The notes: a model not told the origin generated them from the letters alone. Positions 32,687 to 41,434 are shown, numbered from the stretch's first letter. The stretch: DNA of 43,947 bases from an uncultured Geobacter sp. (GCA_937871715.1 CALMOE010000264.1:1-43947); one strand, 5' to 3'. Numbers and translations: made by a program.

Positions 32687-33391
32687 CTACATCCCGAGAA
32701 ATGCCTTTTTAACATGTTCGTTATTGAGCAGCTCCTCGCCGCTCCCCTTGAGGACCACCCGGCCGGTTTCCAGGACATAGGCCCTGTTGGCGATGCGTAG
32801 CGACTGGTAGACGTTCTGTTCCACCAGCAGGACAGTTACACCCTGACGGTTGATCTCTTGGATGATCTCGAAGATGAACTTGACCATGAGGGGGGCAAGT
32901 CCGAGGGAGGGCTCATCCAGGAGGAGGAGCTTGGGGTTGGCCATCAGGCCGCGGGCGATGGCGAGCATCTGCTGCTCGCCGCCGGACATGGTCCCCCCCA
33001 GCTGTTTCTCCCTCTCCTTGAGGCGGGGGAAGAGCTGGAAGACCCGCTCCACGTTGCTCTCCCGGTCCGGCCGGGCGCTCTTGATAAACGAGCCCATGCG
33101 CAGGTTTTCCAGGACAGTCATCTCCGGAAAGATCTTCCTCCCCTCCGGTACCTGCACTATCCCCATTTCCACTACCTCATGGGGTTCGTGTCTCGCCAGA
33201 TCTCCGCCGTTAAAGGTGATGGAGCCCGACTGCCATCTGGCCAGGCGGGAGATGTTCTTCAGGGTCGTCGACTTGCCGGCGCCGTTGGCGCCGACCACCG
33301 TGACGATCTCCCCGGCATCAACCTTCAGATCCAAGTCCCACAGCACCTGCATGTCTCCGTAGCTGAAATTGAGTTTTTCTATCTTAAGCAT
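32687..33391 (-). CDS. livF: Branched-chain amino acid-type ABC transporter ATPase LivF
   Basis: A 234-residue ABC ATPase. Walker A GANGAGKST, Q-loop region VQVPEGRKIFPEMTVLENL, signature MSGGEQQMLAIARGL, Walker B LLLLDEPSLGLAP, and the switch histidine region replaced by the LivF-typical VLLVEQNVYQSLRIANRAYVLETGRVVLKG. It pairs with LivG to power the LivHM permease. The gene overlaps livG by eight bases. Confidence 0.93.
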   Translation of the reverse strand: MLKIEKLNFSYGDMQVLWDLDLKVDAGEIVTVVGANGAGKSTTLKNISRLARWQSGSITFNGGDLARHEPHEVVEMGIVQVPEGRKIFPEMTVLENLRMGSFIKSARPDRESNVERVFQLFPRLKEREKQLGGTMSGGEQQMLAIARGLMANPKLLLLDEPSLGLAPLMVKFIFEIIQEINRQGVTVLLVEQNVYQSLRIANRAYVLETGRVVLKGSGEELLNNEHVKKAFLGM

Positions 33392-34109
33392 GGAAGTCTC
33401 CCAGGTAGGCCCGCACCACTTCGGGATTGTTGACGATCTCCTCAGGCGTCCCTTCGGCGAGCTTCTCGCCGGAGGTTAGCACTACTATCCTGTCCGAAAT
33501 GCGCATAATCGCTTTCATGTCATGTTCGATTACCATCTGGGTGATGGTTCCCCGCTGTTTGATCTCCAGAATAAGCTGGATGATCTCCTCGCTCTCCGCC
33601 GGATTGAGCCCCCCCATGACCTCGTCCAGGAGGAGGAGCTCCGGTTTGGTTGCCAGCGCCCTGGCAACCTCCAGCTTCTTCCGCTCTCCTATGGGGAGCC
33701 CTCCGGCAGTGAAATCGGCCTTTCCATCCATGCGCACCACTTGCAGCTGCTCCATGGCGATCTCCCTGGCAATCTTCAGGGAGGAGGTGCGGCAGAGGGC
33801 ACCTACCATGACGTTATCCAGAACTGAAAGCTTTGCCAGGGGGCGAACCTTCTGCCAGGTCCTGACCATGCCGAGTCTGCAGACCTTGTCCGGTTCCAGG
33901 CCGTTCATCCGCTCCCCCTTGAAGATGATTTCACCCCTGGAGGGTGGATAATAGCCGGTTATGCAGTTGAAGAGGGTGGTCTTGCCTGCTCCGTTGGGGC
34001 CTATCAGCCCCATGATCATCCCGGACTCCATGGAGAAGGAGACGTCGGAGTTGGCCGCCAGGCCACCGAAGAATTTGCTGACGTTTTTGATCTCCAGTAT
34101 GGTTGCCAT
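33384..34109 (-). CDS. livG: Branched-chain amino acid-type ABC transporter ATPase LivG
   Basis: A 241-residue ABC ATPase. Walker A GPNGAGKTT, the LivG-type long insertion (NCITGYYPPSRGEIIFKGERMNGLEPDKVCRLGMVRTWQ), Walker B LLLLDEVMGGLNPAE and VIEHDMKAIMRISDRIVVLTSGEKLAEGTPEEI. The signature region reads LPIGERKKLEVARAL in place of LSGGQ, as seen in a subgroup of LivG proteins. It lies six bases after livM and overlaps livF. Confidence 0.93.
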   Translation of the reverse strand: MATILEIKNVSKFFGGLAANSDVSFSMESGMIMGLIGPNGAGKTTLFNCITGYYPPSRGEIIFKGERMNGLEPDKVCRLGMVRTWQKVRPLAKLSVLDNVMVGALCRTSSLKIAREIAMEQLQVVRMDGKADFTAGGLPIGERKKLEVARALATKPELLLLDEVMGGLNPAESEEIIQLILEIKQRGTITQMVIEHDMKAIMRISDRIVVLTSGEKLAEGTPEEIVNNPEVVRAYLGDFHA

Positions 34110-34115
34110 ATCCCC

Positions 34116-35192
34116 TTACCCCCTCCCTTTGCCGGATGACATCTTTTTCACCCACCCAAGCACCCCGTCTGGCATGAAGAGGATGACCACAACGACCAGG
34201 ATGCCGTAGATTAGGGCGTGGGCATGGGCCAGGTGCTCCTTGAGAAAGATTCCGGTCCCCGACTCCTCGGAAGCCAGGCCGGTCTTGAAAATTGCCTGGG
34301 CAATAAGGTTGCTGCGCAGGGCCTCGGAGAGCGGCACAAGGACCAGGGCGCCGACTACCGGCCCCCAGATGGTGCCGATGCCGCCGATGATGCAGATAAG
34401 GACTATCTGCACCGAGATGTCCAGGGCAAGGACCGTCGGCGGGTCGATGAAGCCGATGTAGGCGCCGTAGAAGCTCCCTGCCAGGGAGGTGAATACCGCG
34501 GAGATTGCCAGGGCGCTGTTCTTGTAGAAGGAGAGGTTTATGCCGAGGGAGTTGGCCGCGTCCTGATCTTCGCGGATCGCCTGGAAACAGTAGCCAAGCT
34601 TGGAGTTCTGCACCAGCCAGGTGGTCAGGATTGTGATGATGGCGATGGCCAGGGCGATGTAATAAAATGGTACCTTGGTGAGGAAGTCGGTGACCACCGT
34701 CTCGCCGAGTTTCAGTGGCGGCAGCTCGGTGATGAGAATCCCCTCCGCACCGTTGGTGAGCTCTTTCAGGTTCATGGCGCAGAGGCGCATGATCTCGGCC
34801 ACGGCGATGGAGGCGAGGACGAAATAGGGGCCGCGGAGACGGAAGCAGATGCTGCCGATTATCAGTGAGACCACCAGGGCTACCATGATGCCGGCGAGCA
34901 TGCCGTACCATGGCGGGATCTGCTTGTACTGCAACAGAATCATGGTGGTGTAGGCCCCTGCGCCGAAATAGGCGGCGTGGCCAACCGAGTACTGGCCCGT
35001 ATAGCCGCCGATGATGTTCCATGCCTCTCCCTGGATGGTGGCGAGGAAGAGAAGGATCATGATGTGCAGGGCATAGGGGCTCTGCACGAAGCTAGGGAAG
35101 ATGAAGAGGCCGGTGAGAGCCAGTAGCCCCAGAACCGTTTTCAGTGGTGAAATGCCCGAGTCGTTTCTCATCGTTGCGATTATCCTGTTCAT
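34116..35192 (-). CDS. livM: Branched-chain amino acid-type ABC transporter permease LivM
   Basis: A 358-residue inner-membrane protein with about ten helices. The start at 35192 (MNRIIATMRNDSG) has GGAGGGGAG upstream; the open frame extends further but only as shadow of livH. Family motifs are GEAWNIIGGYTGQYSVGHAAYFGAGAYTT, the EAA-like coupling region QAIREDQDAANSLGINLSFYKNSALAISAVFTSLAGSFYGAYIGFIDP, and QIVLICIIGGIGTIWGPVVGALVL. It sits 14 bases after livH and six before livG. Confidence 0.93.
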   Translation of the reverse strand: MNRIIATMRNDSGISPLKTVLGLLALTGLFIFPSFVQSPYALHIMILLFLATIQGEAWNIIGGYTGQYSVGHAAYFGAGAYTTMILLQYKQIPPWYGMLAGIMVALVVSLIIGSICFRLRGPYFVLASIAVAEIMRLCAMNLKELTNGAEGILITELPPLKLGETVVTDFLTKVPFYYIALAIAIITILTTWLVQNSKLGYCFQAIREDQDAANSLGINLSFYKNSALAISAVFTSLAGSFYGAYIGFIDPPTVLALDISVQIVLICIIGGIGTIWGPVVGALVLVPLSEALRSNLIAQAIFKTGLASEESGTGIFLKEHLAHAHALIYGILVVVVILFMPDGVLGWVKKMSSGKGRG

Positions 35193-35206
35193 GGCCGTCT
35201 CCCCTC

Positions 35207-36073
35207 CTACATCCTGGATTTGCCCATCAAGCCGGCAGGCTTGAAGAGGAGAACGAGAAGGAAGAGGACGAAGACCACCACGTCTTTCCACCCCGAAGAG
35301 ATGTAGACCGCGCCGAAGGACTCGGCGATGCCGATGATGATCCCCCCCAGGGTGGCACCGATGATGCTCCCCATGCCGCCAAGCACGGTGATGACGAAGG
35401 CCTTGAGGGTGAAGGTGCCGCCGATCTGGGGGAAAATGTAGTAGGTGGGGGAGATCAGCGCCCCGGCTGTGCCGGCCAGGGAAGCACCGAGACCGAAAGC
35501 CAGGATCGACATCCACCTGACATTGATCCCCATGAGCTGGGCCGCCTCCCTGTCCTGGGCGGTGGCCCGGATGGCCTGGCCCGTGTCGGTTTTCATCAGG
35601 AACCAGTAGAGGGCGGCGGTGATGGCCGCGGTGATGAGGAAGGAGATGGCCAGGGGGGTGGAGATGGAGATTCCCGCCAGGGTGATGCTGCTGGAGGAGT
35701 ATTCGGTTGTCAGGATCTTGTAGTCAGAAGTGTAGGCCAGCATCATGGTGTTGCTCATTATCAGGCCGAGGCCGATGGTGAGCAGGATCTGGTTCTGGGG
35801 GAGTGCCCCCAGCATCCGGTTGATGAAGATCTTCTGCAGGAAGGCGCCGAAGAGGAACATCAGCGGGATGGTTATGGCGATGGAGGCGAACGGATCGATA
35901 CCCAGGATGGTGAAGAGGTTGTAGGTCAGGTACATCCCCACCATGAGGAGGTCGCCGTGGGCGAAGTTGATCACCCGCATGACACCGAAGATGATGGTCA
36001 GGCCGATGCCGATCAGTGCGTAAACTCCGCCGATGAGGATGCCGCTGATGAGTGACTGGAGGAAAACGGTCAT
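35207..36073 (-). CDS. livH: Branched-chain amino acid-type ABC transporter permease LivH
   Basis: A 288-residue inner-membrane protein with about eight helices. It starts MTVFLQSLISGILIGGVYALIGIGLTIIFGVMRVINFAHGDLLMVGMYL, the standard LivH opening; the coupling region RATAQDREAAQLMGINVRWMSILAFGLGASLAGTAGALI and VITVLGGMGSIIGATLGGIIIGIAES follow. With LivM it forms the transmembrane channel. It is separated from livK by 116 bases containing a heptamer-armed inverted repeat. Confidence 0.94.
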   Translation of the reverse strand: MTVFLQSLISGILIGGVYALIGIGLTIIFGVMRVINFAHGDLLMVGMYLTYNLFTILGIDPFASIAITIPLMFLFGAFLQKIFINRMLGALPQNQILLTIGLGLIMSNTMMLAYTSDYKILTTEYSSSSITLAGISISTPLAISFLITAAITAALYWFLMKTDTGQAIRATAQDREAAQLMGINVRWMSILAFGLGASLAGTAGALISPTYYIFPQIGGTFTLKAFVITVLGGMGSIIGATLGGIIIGIAESFGAVYISSGWKDVVVFVLFLLVLLFKPAGLMGKSRM

Positions 36074-36100
36074 AAATGGCTCCAGGATCGAGGTTAAAGT

Positions 36101-36183
36101 CAGGTACGAGGTACGAGGTACGAGTTTAAAGGCTCGTCTTTATCATGTTTGCCTTGATCCACGCACCTCGCTCCTCGTACCTG
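36101..36183. repeat. Inverted repeat with arms built of 7-base tandem units (GAGGTAC), between livK and livH
   Basis: The left arm (36101-36124) is AGGTAC plus two full GAGGTAC units and a partial one. The right arm (36161-36183) is its complement with about 20 of 23 bases matching. In the liv mRNA it forms a long hairpin just after the binding-protein gene, where such structures commonly protect the upstream message or reduce read-through. The unit differs at two of seven positions from GAAGTAA at 4945. Confidence 0.75.
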
Positions 36184-36189
36184 CTTTGA

Positions 36190-37344
36190 TTATTTCCACT
36201 TAGGGAAAGGGTATACCGGCTTCTTTGAGGCGAAGTTTGTCGGGAAGACGGTTTCGAACTGGCCGTTCTGGATCTGCATCACCAGCATCTGGTGCTTGTT
36301 CTGGTTGGTGAACCCTTCATAATCCTCGAACTTCACGTCCCCCATGATCCCCTTCCATGAGCCGCTTTTCAGAGCTGCCTTGGTCTTCTCCCTGTCTCCC
36401 CCACCTTTGGCAGCGGTCTCGCCCATGATGAGCATCGCCTGGTAGGCGCAGGCGGCGTGGTAGGTAGGCTCCTTGCCGAACTTGGACTTGTAGCGGTTGA
36501 AGAACTCCTTGGCTCCGGGCCAGCTGACGTCGTCGGTCCACTGGGTTGTGGAGAAGACATTGTTGGATATGGCCGTCTCCTTGGCGAACTGCACGGTGGT
36601 GAAGCCGGCCCCCCCGCCGAGGAAAGCCTGGGGCTGGAGCCCTATCTCCCTGGACTGGCGCATGAGGAGAATGGCGTCAGCCACGTAGGAGACCATGAAG
36701 ACCAGCTCAGGGTTCTGTGCCTTGATCTTGGTGAGAGTGGAGCGGTAGTCGGGGGAGCCCTTGGAGTAGGATTCGTCGGCGACTATCTTGATACCTTTCT
36801 TGGCGACATACTCCTTGGCGGTCTTGACGGTGGAGGTGCCGAAGTCTGTGTTCTCGTAGATGAAGGCGATGCTCTTCGGCTTGCCCATGGACAGGGCTGC
36901 ATCGATGAGGGAGGAGGCGTACTTGTCCGCCGGAGCATTGAGGCGATAGACATATTTCAGCCCCTGTCGGGTGATCTCCTCCTTGGCGGCAGCCGGAACC
37001 AGCAGCGGTACCTTGTACTTCTCCGCCAGCTTGGCCACCGCATTGGCGCATGCCGAGGTGTAGGGGCCCACGACCCCGGCCACACCCTGGCCGGCGAGCT
37101 TTTCCATTGCGCTCATGGAGATCTGGGGCTTGCCGGTGTCGTCCTCCTTGAGGAGCTGGACATCGATCCCCTTCTTCTTCAGCTCCTCGATGGCCAGGGT
37201 TACTCCGTTGGTGAGGTTCTCGCCAATGGGCGCCTCCGGGCCGGTGATGGAGTTGATGAAGCCGATTTTCACGCTGGCGGCGCTCGCCATGGCCGGTGTG
37301 GCCAGGGAGAGCATCAGAAAGGATGCGGCAATTTTACGGATCAT
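36190..37344 (-). CDS. livK: Branched-chain amino acid-type ABC transporter substrate-binding protein LivK
   Basis: A 384-residue periplasmic protein with a signal peptide MIRKIAASFLMLSLATPAMA. The mature part has the Leu/Ile/Val-binding-protein fold: VKIGFINSITGPEAPIGENLTNGVTLAIEEL, GVAGVVGPYTSACANAVAKLAEKYKVPLLVPAAA, FIYENTDFGTSTVKTAKEYV and FMVSYVADAILLMRQSREIGL. The substrate could be amino acids, but this family in Geobacter also includes binding proteins for other organic acids. First gene of the unit, preceded by a near-consensus sigma-54 promoter and AAGGGGGT before the ATG. Confidence 0.92.
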   Translation of the reverse strand: MIRKIAASFLMLSLATPAMASAASVKIGFINSITGPEAPIGENLTNGVTLAIEELKKKGIDVQLLKEDDTGKPQISMSAMEKLAGQGVAGVVGPYTSACANAVAKLAEKYKVPLLVPAAAKEEITRQGLKYVYRLNAPADKYASSLIDAALSMGKPKSIAFIYENTDFGTSTVKTAKEYVAKKGIKIVADESYSKGSPDYRSTLTKIKAQNPELVFMVSYVADAILLMRQSREIGLQPQAFLGGGAGFTTVQFAKETAISNNVFSTTQWTDDVSWPGAKEFFNRYKSKFGKEPTYHAACAYQAMLIMGETAAKGGGDREKTKAALKSGSWKGIMGDVKFEDYEGFTNQNKHQMLVMQIQNGQFETVFPTNFASKKPVYPFPKWK

Positions 37345-37410
37345 TTTTTACCCCCTTGGTATTGGTTTCAGGCAGAACCGCTCTTCAATTCTATATGTTG
37401 AAACAGCGTT

Positions 37411-37426
37411 TGCAAGCGGCGTGCCT
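37411..37426 (-). promoter_or_regulatory. Sigma-54 promoter of the liv operon
   Basis: On the minus strand AGGCACGCCGCTTGCA (37426-37411): GG at -24 (37425-37424), ten bases, GC at -12 (37413-37412). It differs from TGGCACG-N4-TTGCA only in the first base. Transcription would start near 37400, about 55 bases before livK. The NtrC-type activator gene lies directly upstream. Confidence 0.8.
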
Positions 37427-37499
37427 TCTGGGGGGTGGGTGAAAGTTGCTGATTTTAAAGGATCCATCGGTCTGATGGGGATTTTCGCTGGAGGTGGAT

Positions 37500-37537
37500 G
37501 GCTGAAATCCGCCATCGGGGGGTGGCGGATTTCAGCC
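37500..37537 (-). promoter_or_regulatory. Perfect 15-base inverted repeat, activator site or terminator
   Basis: GGCTGAAATCCGCCA (37500-37514) and its exact complement (37523-37537), eight-base spacer. It lies 23 bases past the regulator gene stop and 75-112 bases upstream of the -24 element. There is no U-run. A second small repeat CAGCCTT/AAGGCTG (37533-37547) shares part of the right arm. It could be the enhancer site for the sigma-54 activator, a terminator, or both. Confidence 0.5.
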
Positions 37538-37560
37538 TTAAAGGCTGAGATGGCCGGGGG

Positions 37561-38925
37561 TCAGAGCCCCAGCTTCTCCATCTTGTAGCGCAGGGTGCCG
37601 CGGGGAATCTTGAGCAGGTTTGCTGCCTGGAGCACGTTGCCGCGGCACTCGTTCAGGGCGGCGGAGATCATCTCCATTTCGAAGCGGCAGAGGGCCGCCT
37701 CCAACCCACCTTCGGCAACAGTACCGATGGCCATTTTCTCACTATGGATCTTTGCAGGGCCGATTTCAGCAGGCAGGTGCTCTGGGAGTAGTGCCGGGCC
37801 GCTCTGCATGATGCAGATCCGCTCGATGCTGTTCTTCAACTCGCGGATATTGCCAGGCCAGCTGTAGGCGGAAAGTAGGCGGTGGGCCCGGGGATCGATC
37901 TCCCGGAAGTTCTTGGAAAACTTGCGGCTGTATATTTCGAGGAAGAAGCTGACCAGGGCCGGTATATCCTCCCGCCGCTCCCGAAGGGGTGGGATATGGA
38001 TGGGGAAGACGTTCAGCCGGTAGTAGAGGTCCTCCCTGAACTGCCCCCGGTTTATGCTCTCCTTCAGGTTCCTGTTGGTGGCGGCGATCACCCGGACATC
38101 CACGTCGATGCTCCTGGTGCCCCCCACCCGCCTGATGCTCCTGTTCTCCAGGACGCGCAGCAGCTTGGCCTGCATGGCAGGCTCCATCTCCCCCACTTCG
38201 TCGAGGAAGATTGTCCCCTTGTTGGCGGCCTCGAAAAGTCCGGGCTTGCGGCTGGAGGCATCGGTGAATGCCCCCTTCTCGTGGCCGAAGAGCTCGCTCT
38301 CCAGCAGATTTTCCGGGATGGAGGCGCAGTTTATCTCGATGAACGGGGCTTCCCGCCTGTCCGAAAGGTGGTGGATCGTCTTGGCGATCAACTCCTTGCC
38401 CGTGCCTGACTCGCCGGTGATCAGCACCGTTGCCTCCGGGTGACGGGCCACCTCCCGGGACTGGCGGATTATCTCCTTCAAGGCGCTGCTCACCCCGACC
38501 ATGGGGATCTTTTCGAAGAACTCCAGTTCCCCCTTGCGGATGGCGCGGACCTCCCTCTTCAGGCTGTTGGTCTGAAGGGCCAGCTTGACGATGAGTTTCA
38601 GGGCGTCTGCCTTGAACGGCTTCTTCATGTAGTGGAATGCCCCCAGCTTGATTGCATCCACAGCCGTTTCCACCGAACCGTAGCCGGTTATGACGATCAG
38701 CAGCAGCTCGGGGTCGAGCTCCTTCAGGCGGCGCAGGACGTCGATGCCGTCTTCTCCCCCAAGGTTGAGATCGAGGAGCACCAGGTCGATCTCCTCGCCT
38801 GCCACCAGGTCGGCGGCGCTCCTGCCATCGGCCGCGGCCAGCACCTGGTAGCCGTCGTCCTTCAGCACCCGGGTGACGTTTTCGCGGATGAACTCCTCGT
38901 CGTCAATGATCAGTATCTTTTCCAT
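37561..38925 (-). CDS. NtrC-family sigma-54-dependent response regulator
   Basis: A 454-residue protein from the ATG at 38925, preferred over 38934 because GGAG then stands at a proper distance. Receiver domain (D8/D9, phospho-acceptor D52 in LLDLNLGGEDG, KKPF). AAA+ domain with Walker A GESGTGKE, ELFGHEKGAFTDA, Walker B GTIFLDEVGEM and R-finger regions (YRLNVFPIHIPPLRER). C-terminal Fis-type helix-turn-helix (EMEMISAALNECRGNVLQAANLLKIPRGTLRYKMEKL). The sigma-54 contact loop reads GAFTDA instead of GAFTGA. It overlaps the kinase gene by 23 bases and is likely the activator of the neighbouring livK promoter. Confidence 0.93.
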   Translation of the reverse strand: MEKILIIDDEEFIRENVTRVLKDDGYQVLAAADGRSAADLVAGEEIDLVLLDLNLGGEDGIDVLRRLKELDPELLLIVITGYGSVETAVDAIKLGAFHYMKKPFKADALKLIVKLALQTNSLKREVRAIRKGELEFFEKIPMVGVSSALKEIIRQSREVARHPEATVLITGESGTGKELIAKTIHHLSDRREAPFIEINCASIPENLLESELFGHEKGAFTDASSRKPGLFEAANKGTIFLDEVGEMEPAMQAKLLRVLENRSIRRVGGTRSIDVDVRVIAATNRNLKESINRGQFREDLYYRLNVFPIHIPPLRERREDIPALVSFFLEIYSRKFSKNFREIDPRAHRLLSAYSWPGNIRELKNSIERICIMQSGPALLPEHLPAEIGPAKIHSEKMAIGTVAEGGLEAALCRFEMEMISAALNECRGNVLQAANLLKIPRGTLRYKMEKLGL

Positions 38926-41434
38926 TATCTCCATCTCCTGCCTGTCTGGTCATGGGGAGCCGCACCGTAAAGGTCGTTCCGCTCCCCGCCTTGCTGCTCA
39001 CCTCGATGGTGCCGTGATGCTCCTCCACGATCCTCTGGGTAATGGATAGCCCGAGCCCTGTCCCCCCCTTGCTCCTGGTGAAGAACGGATCGAAGACCTG
39101 CCCCAGGTCGGCGCTATCTATCCCCTGGCCGGTGTCGCTGACTCTTATCACCGCCCAACCGCCGCTGCATTCGGCGGAGACGCTGATGCTCCCCTGGGGT
39201 GGGGTGGCGCTGAGGGCGTTGCGCAGCAGGTTGAGCATCACCTGGCGGATCTTCTCCCCGTCGAAGGCAAATGGGGGTGCCGGTTCAAGGCTGCTGGAGA
39301 GTGTTATCCCGCTGGCGCTGCAGGCCCTGCGGAAGAAGAGCAGCGTCTCCTCGATGAGAAGGTTGATATCCCCGACGCTGAAGCGGGATCGGGGGGGGGC
39401 GGCGTAGCTAAGCAGGGCATTAATCAGCCGCTCCATCCGCTCTATCTCATGGAGCGCCTTCCCCATCATCTCCTTGCTTTCCGGGTCCGTATCCGTCCGG
39501 TCGTGCAGGTCGTCCAGCAGGAGTGTTATGCCGGTCAGGGGGTTCCTGATCTCATGGGCGATGCCGGCCGACAGTTTGCCAAGGGAGGCGAAGCGGTCCA
39601 GCCTGGTCATCTCCTCCCTCATCCGCTCCTTCTCAGTCTCGTCGCGGATGGTTACCGTGATCCCCTGCTCCATCTGCTGGCCGATGGGGAAGATCCCCAC
39701 GTCGAAATGTCTCGTCAGGCTGCCGGTTTCCAGGGTGTAGGGGGAGCGTCCGAATGGCCTTGAGCCGGCGATAGTTGCCTCGATCCTTTGCGCCAGCCCC
39801 GGCCAGGCGGCGAAAACCTCGCTGAAGTGTCTTCCGGCCTTTGCCTCCTCCCCCAGGATTACCCTGCCGTTGGCGTTGATGGAGATCAGCTCCCCCTGGC
39901 GGGAGAAGGGGAGGATGGCGCTGGAGATACTGTTTACCACCCCCGCCATGAGGTTTCTCTCCTCGGTCACCTCCCGGCGGGAGTCGTCCAGCTTGCGCAG
40001 GGTCTCCATGAGGCTGCCGTTTCTCTTCTCCAGCTCGGCGGCCATGCTGTTGAAATCATTGGCCAGCTCTCCGAGCTCATCCCCCGAGTCGATCTCTACC
40101 CTGCTGCTCCCCGAACCGTTTGCCAGGGCCCGTGCCTGGGTGGTCAGCCGGGCCAGGGGGCGGGTTATCCCCCTTGATATCTTCCACGCTGCCAATAGGG
40201 CCAAGGTGGTGGTGAGTGCTAGGAGAAGGGCGCTTTCCCGCAGGTGTTTGCCCATCTGTTCCCGGATGATGGCTGACGCAGCCCTGGCGGGCTCGTGAAA
40301 CTGGTCGGTCTGGAAGCCGATGGTCACTCCGCCGAAGAGTCCGTGGCGGGAGTATGCCCCGCTGCGGTAGGGGATGGGGGCGTAGGCCATGACTTTCTTC
40401 GCCCCGCCGACGTTGGTGGTATCCAGGTAGCCGCTCTTGCCTCTTCTCACCTCTGCAGCCGCCACAGGGTAGTTCGGGTGGATGAAGCCGGCATGGTCCA
40501 GGTTGAAGGGGATCCTCCCCGCATCGATCTCCTTCTGGGCGGACTCCTTCCTGTAGGGGGGGACTAGACGGCCATCTTCATAGCTGCCGCGAATGTCCCA
40601 GAAGTTGGGGTGGGTTATGATCCACCCCTCGTCGTCGAAAATGAAGGCGTAGTTGCCGCTTTTGTAGGAGGGGAAGAGGACCTTGCCGACCCTGCCAGGC
40701 GCCTCGTGCTGGCTGAACTCCATCAGGTGTCGTTGGTCGAGGGAGAGGACTATTATCCCCTCCGGCTCACCACCCCTGCCGAAAATGGGGGTGGCAAAAC
40801 GAATCACCCCGACGTACTCCCGGCCGCCGAAGGCGCTCTCCGAGTCCGGGGCATCCCCCAACTGCTCCTTTTTCGCCACATGGAAGCCGCTCAGGTGGGA
40901 GACGAATATTTCGCCCCGCTTGAGTTTAGTCGTGTCACGGAAGTAGGTTTCACCCCTGTAGAGGGTGTTCGCCGGGTCGGATACATCCCTTAGCTCCATC
41001 CGGGGGAGAAACTTCCCGTCCCTGATGACGATGCGTTGCCTCCCCTTGCGGTCGATCAACTCCAGCATGGAGTACCTGGGGATTACCCTTCTGATCCCCA
41101 CCACGTCCCCTGGTTTCGGGCCGCGCTGCCAGATTTCGCCATGTTTGCTGTCGTAGAAGATGCGCAGGGTCTCGCCGGTCCTGGGGAGGGAGGCGAGGAG
41201 GCGCAGGTCGTTTTCGCATTCGCCGAGGAAACCGGCCAGGTCATCTGCGATCTGCCTAGCCCTGTTCTCCAGGCTCTCCGATGCCTGTTTGTCGGTGGCG
41301 GCGGCGATGCGTGCCGCCAGCTGGCTTCCGGCGCTCTTCAGGTTCAGGAATAGGGTGATCGAGTAGATGGTGATGGGAGCCAGGGTCAGGATGAAGAGTG
41401 ACAGGAAGAATTTCTTGAACAGGGTCAGTTTCAT
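38903..41434 (-). CDS. Membrane sensor histidine kinase with periplasmic Cache-type sensor, HAMP and PAS
   Basis: An 843-residue kinase. Helix one (about 10-31), a large periplasmic region of about 365 residues with Cache-like features (YAFIFDDEGWIITHPNFWDIRG; GKSGYLDTTNVGGAKKVMAYAPI), helix two (about 401-417), HAMP (SRGITRPLARLTTQARALANG), a PAS-like domain (about 491-600), the phospho-accepting H627 in SLGKLSAGIAHEIRNPLTG, then the ATPase N box NLLRNALSAT, VSDTGQGID and GGTGLGLSITQRIVEEHHG. Such sensors detect small ligands such as amino acids or carboxylates, which would suit control of the liv transporter. It precedes and overlaps the regulator gene. Confidence 0.92.
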   Translation of the reverse strand: MKLTLFKKFFLSLFILTLAPITIYSITLFLNLKSAGSQLAARIAAATDKQASESLENRARQIADDLAGFLGECENDLRLLASLPRTGETLRIFYDSKHGEIWQRGPKPGDVVGIRRVIPRYSMLELIDRKGRQRIVIRDGKFLPRMELRDVSDPANTLYRGETYFRDTTKLKRGEIFVSHLSGFHVAKKEQLGDAPDSESAFGGREYVGVIRFATPIFGRGGEPEGIIVLSLDQRHLMEFSQHEAPGRVGKVLFPSYKSGNYAFIFDDEGWIITHPNFWDIRGSYEDGRLVPPYRKESAQKEIDAGRIPFNLDHAGFIHPNYPVAAAEVRRGKSGYLDTTNVGGAKKVMAYAPIPYRSGAYSRHGLFGGVTIGFQTDQFHEPARAASAIIREQMGKHLRESALLLALTTTLALLAAWKISRGITRPLARLTTQARALANGSGSSRVEIDSGDELGELANDFNSMAAELEKRNGSLMETLRKLDDSRREVTEERNLMAGVVNSISSAILPFSRQGELISINANGRVILGEEAKAGRHFSEVFAAWPGLAQRIEATIAGSRPFGRSPYTLETGSLTRHFDVGIFPIGQQMEQGITVTIRDETEKERMREEMTRLDRFASLGKLSAGIAHEIRNPLTGITLLLDDLHDRTDTDPESKEMMGKALHEIERMERLINALLSYAAPPRSRFSVGDINLLIEETLLFFRRACSASGITLSSSLEPAPPFAFDGEKIRQVMLNLLRNALSATPPQGSISVSAECSGGWAVIRVSDTGQGIDSADLGQVFDPFFTRSKGGTGLGLSITQRIVEEHHGTIEVSSKAGSGTTFTVRLPMTRQAGDGDNGKDTDH

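Noticed and set aside
33931-35022. 363-codon minus-strand frame overlapping livM
   Set aside because: Arginine/histidine-rich frame shift of livM; livM itself has all permease motifs.
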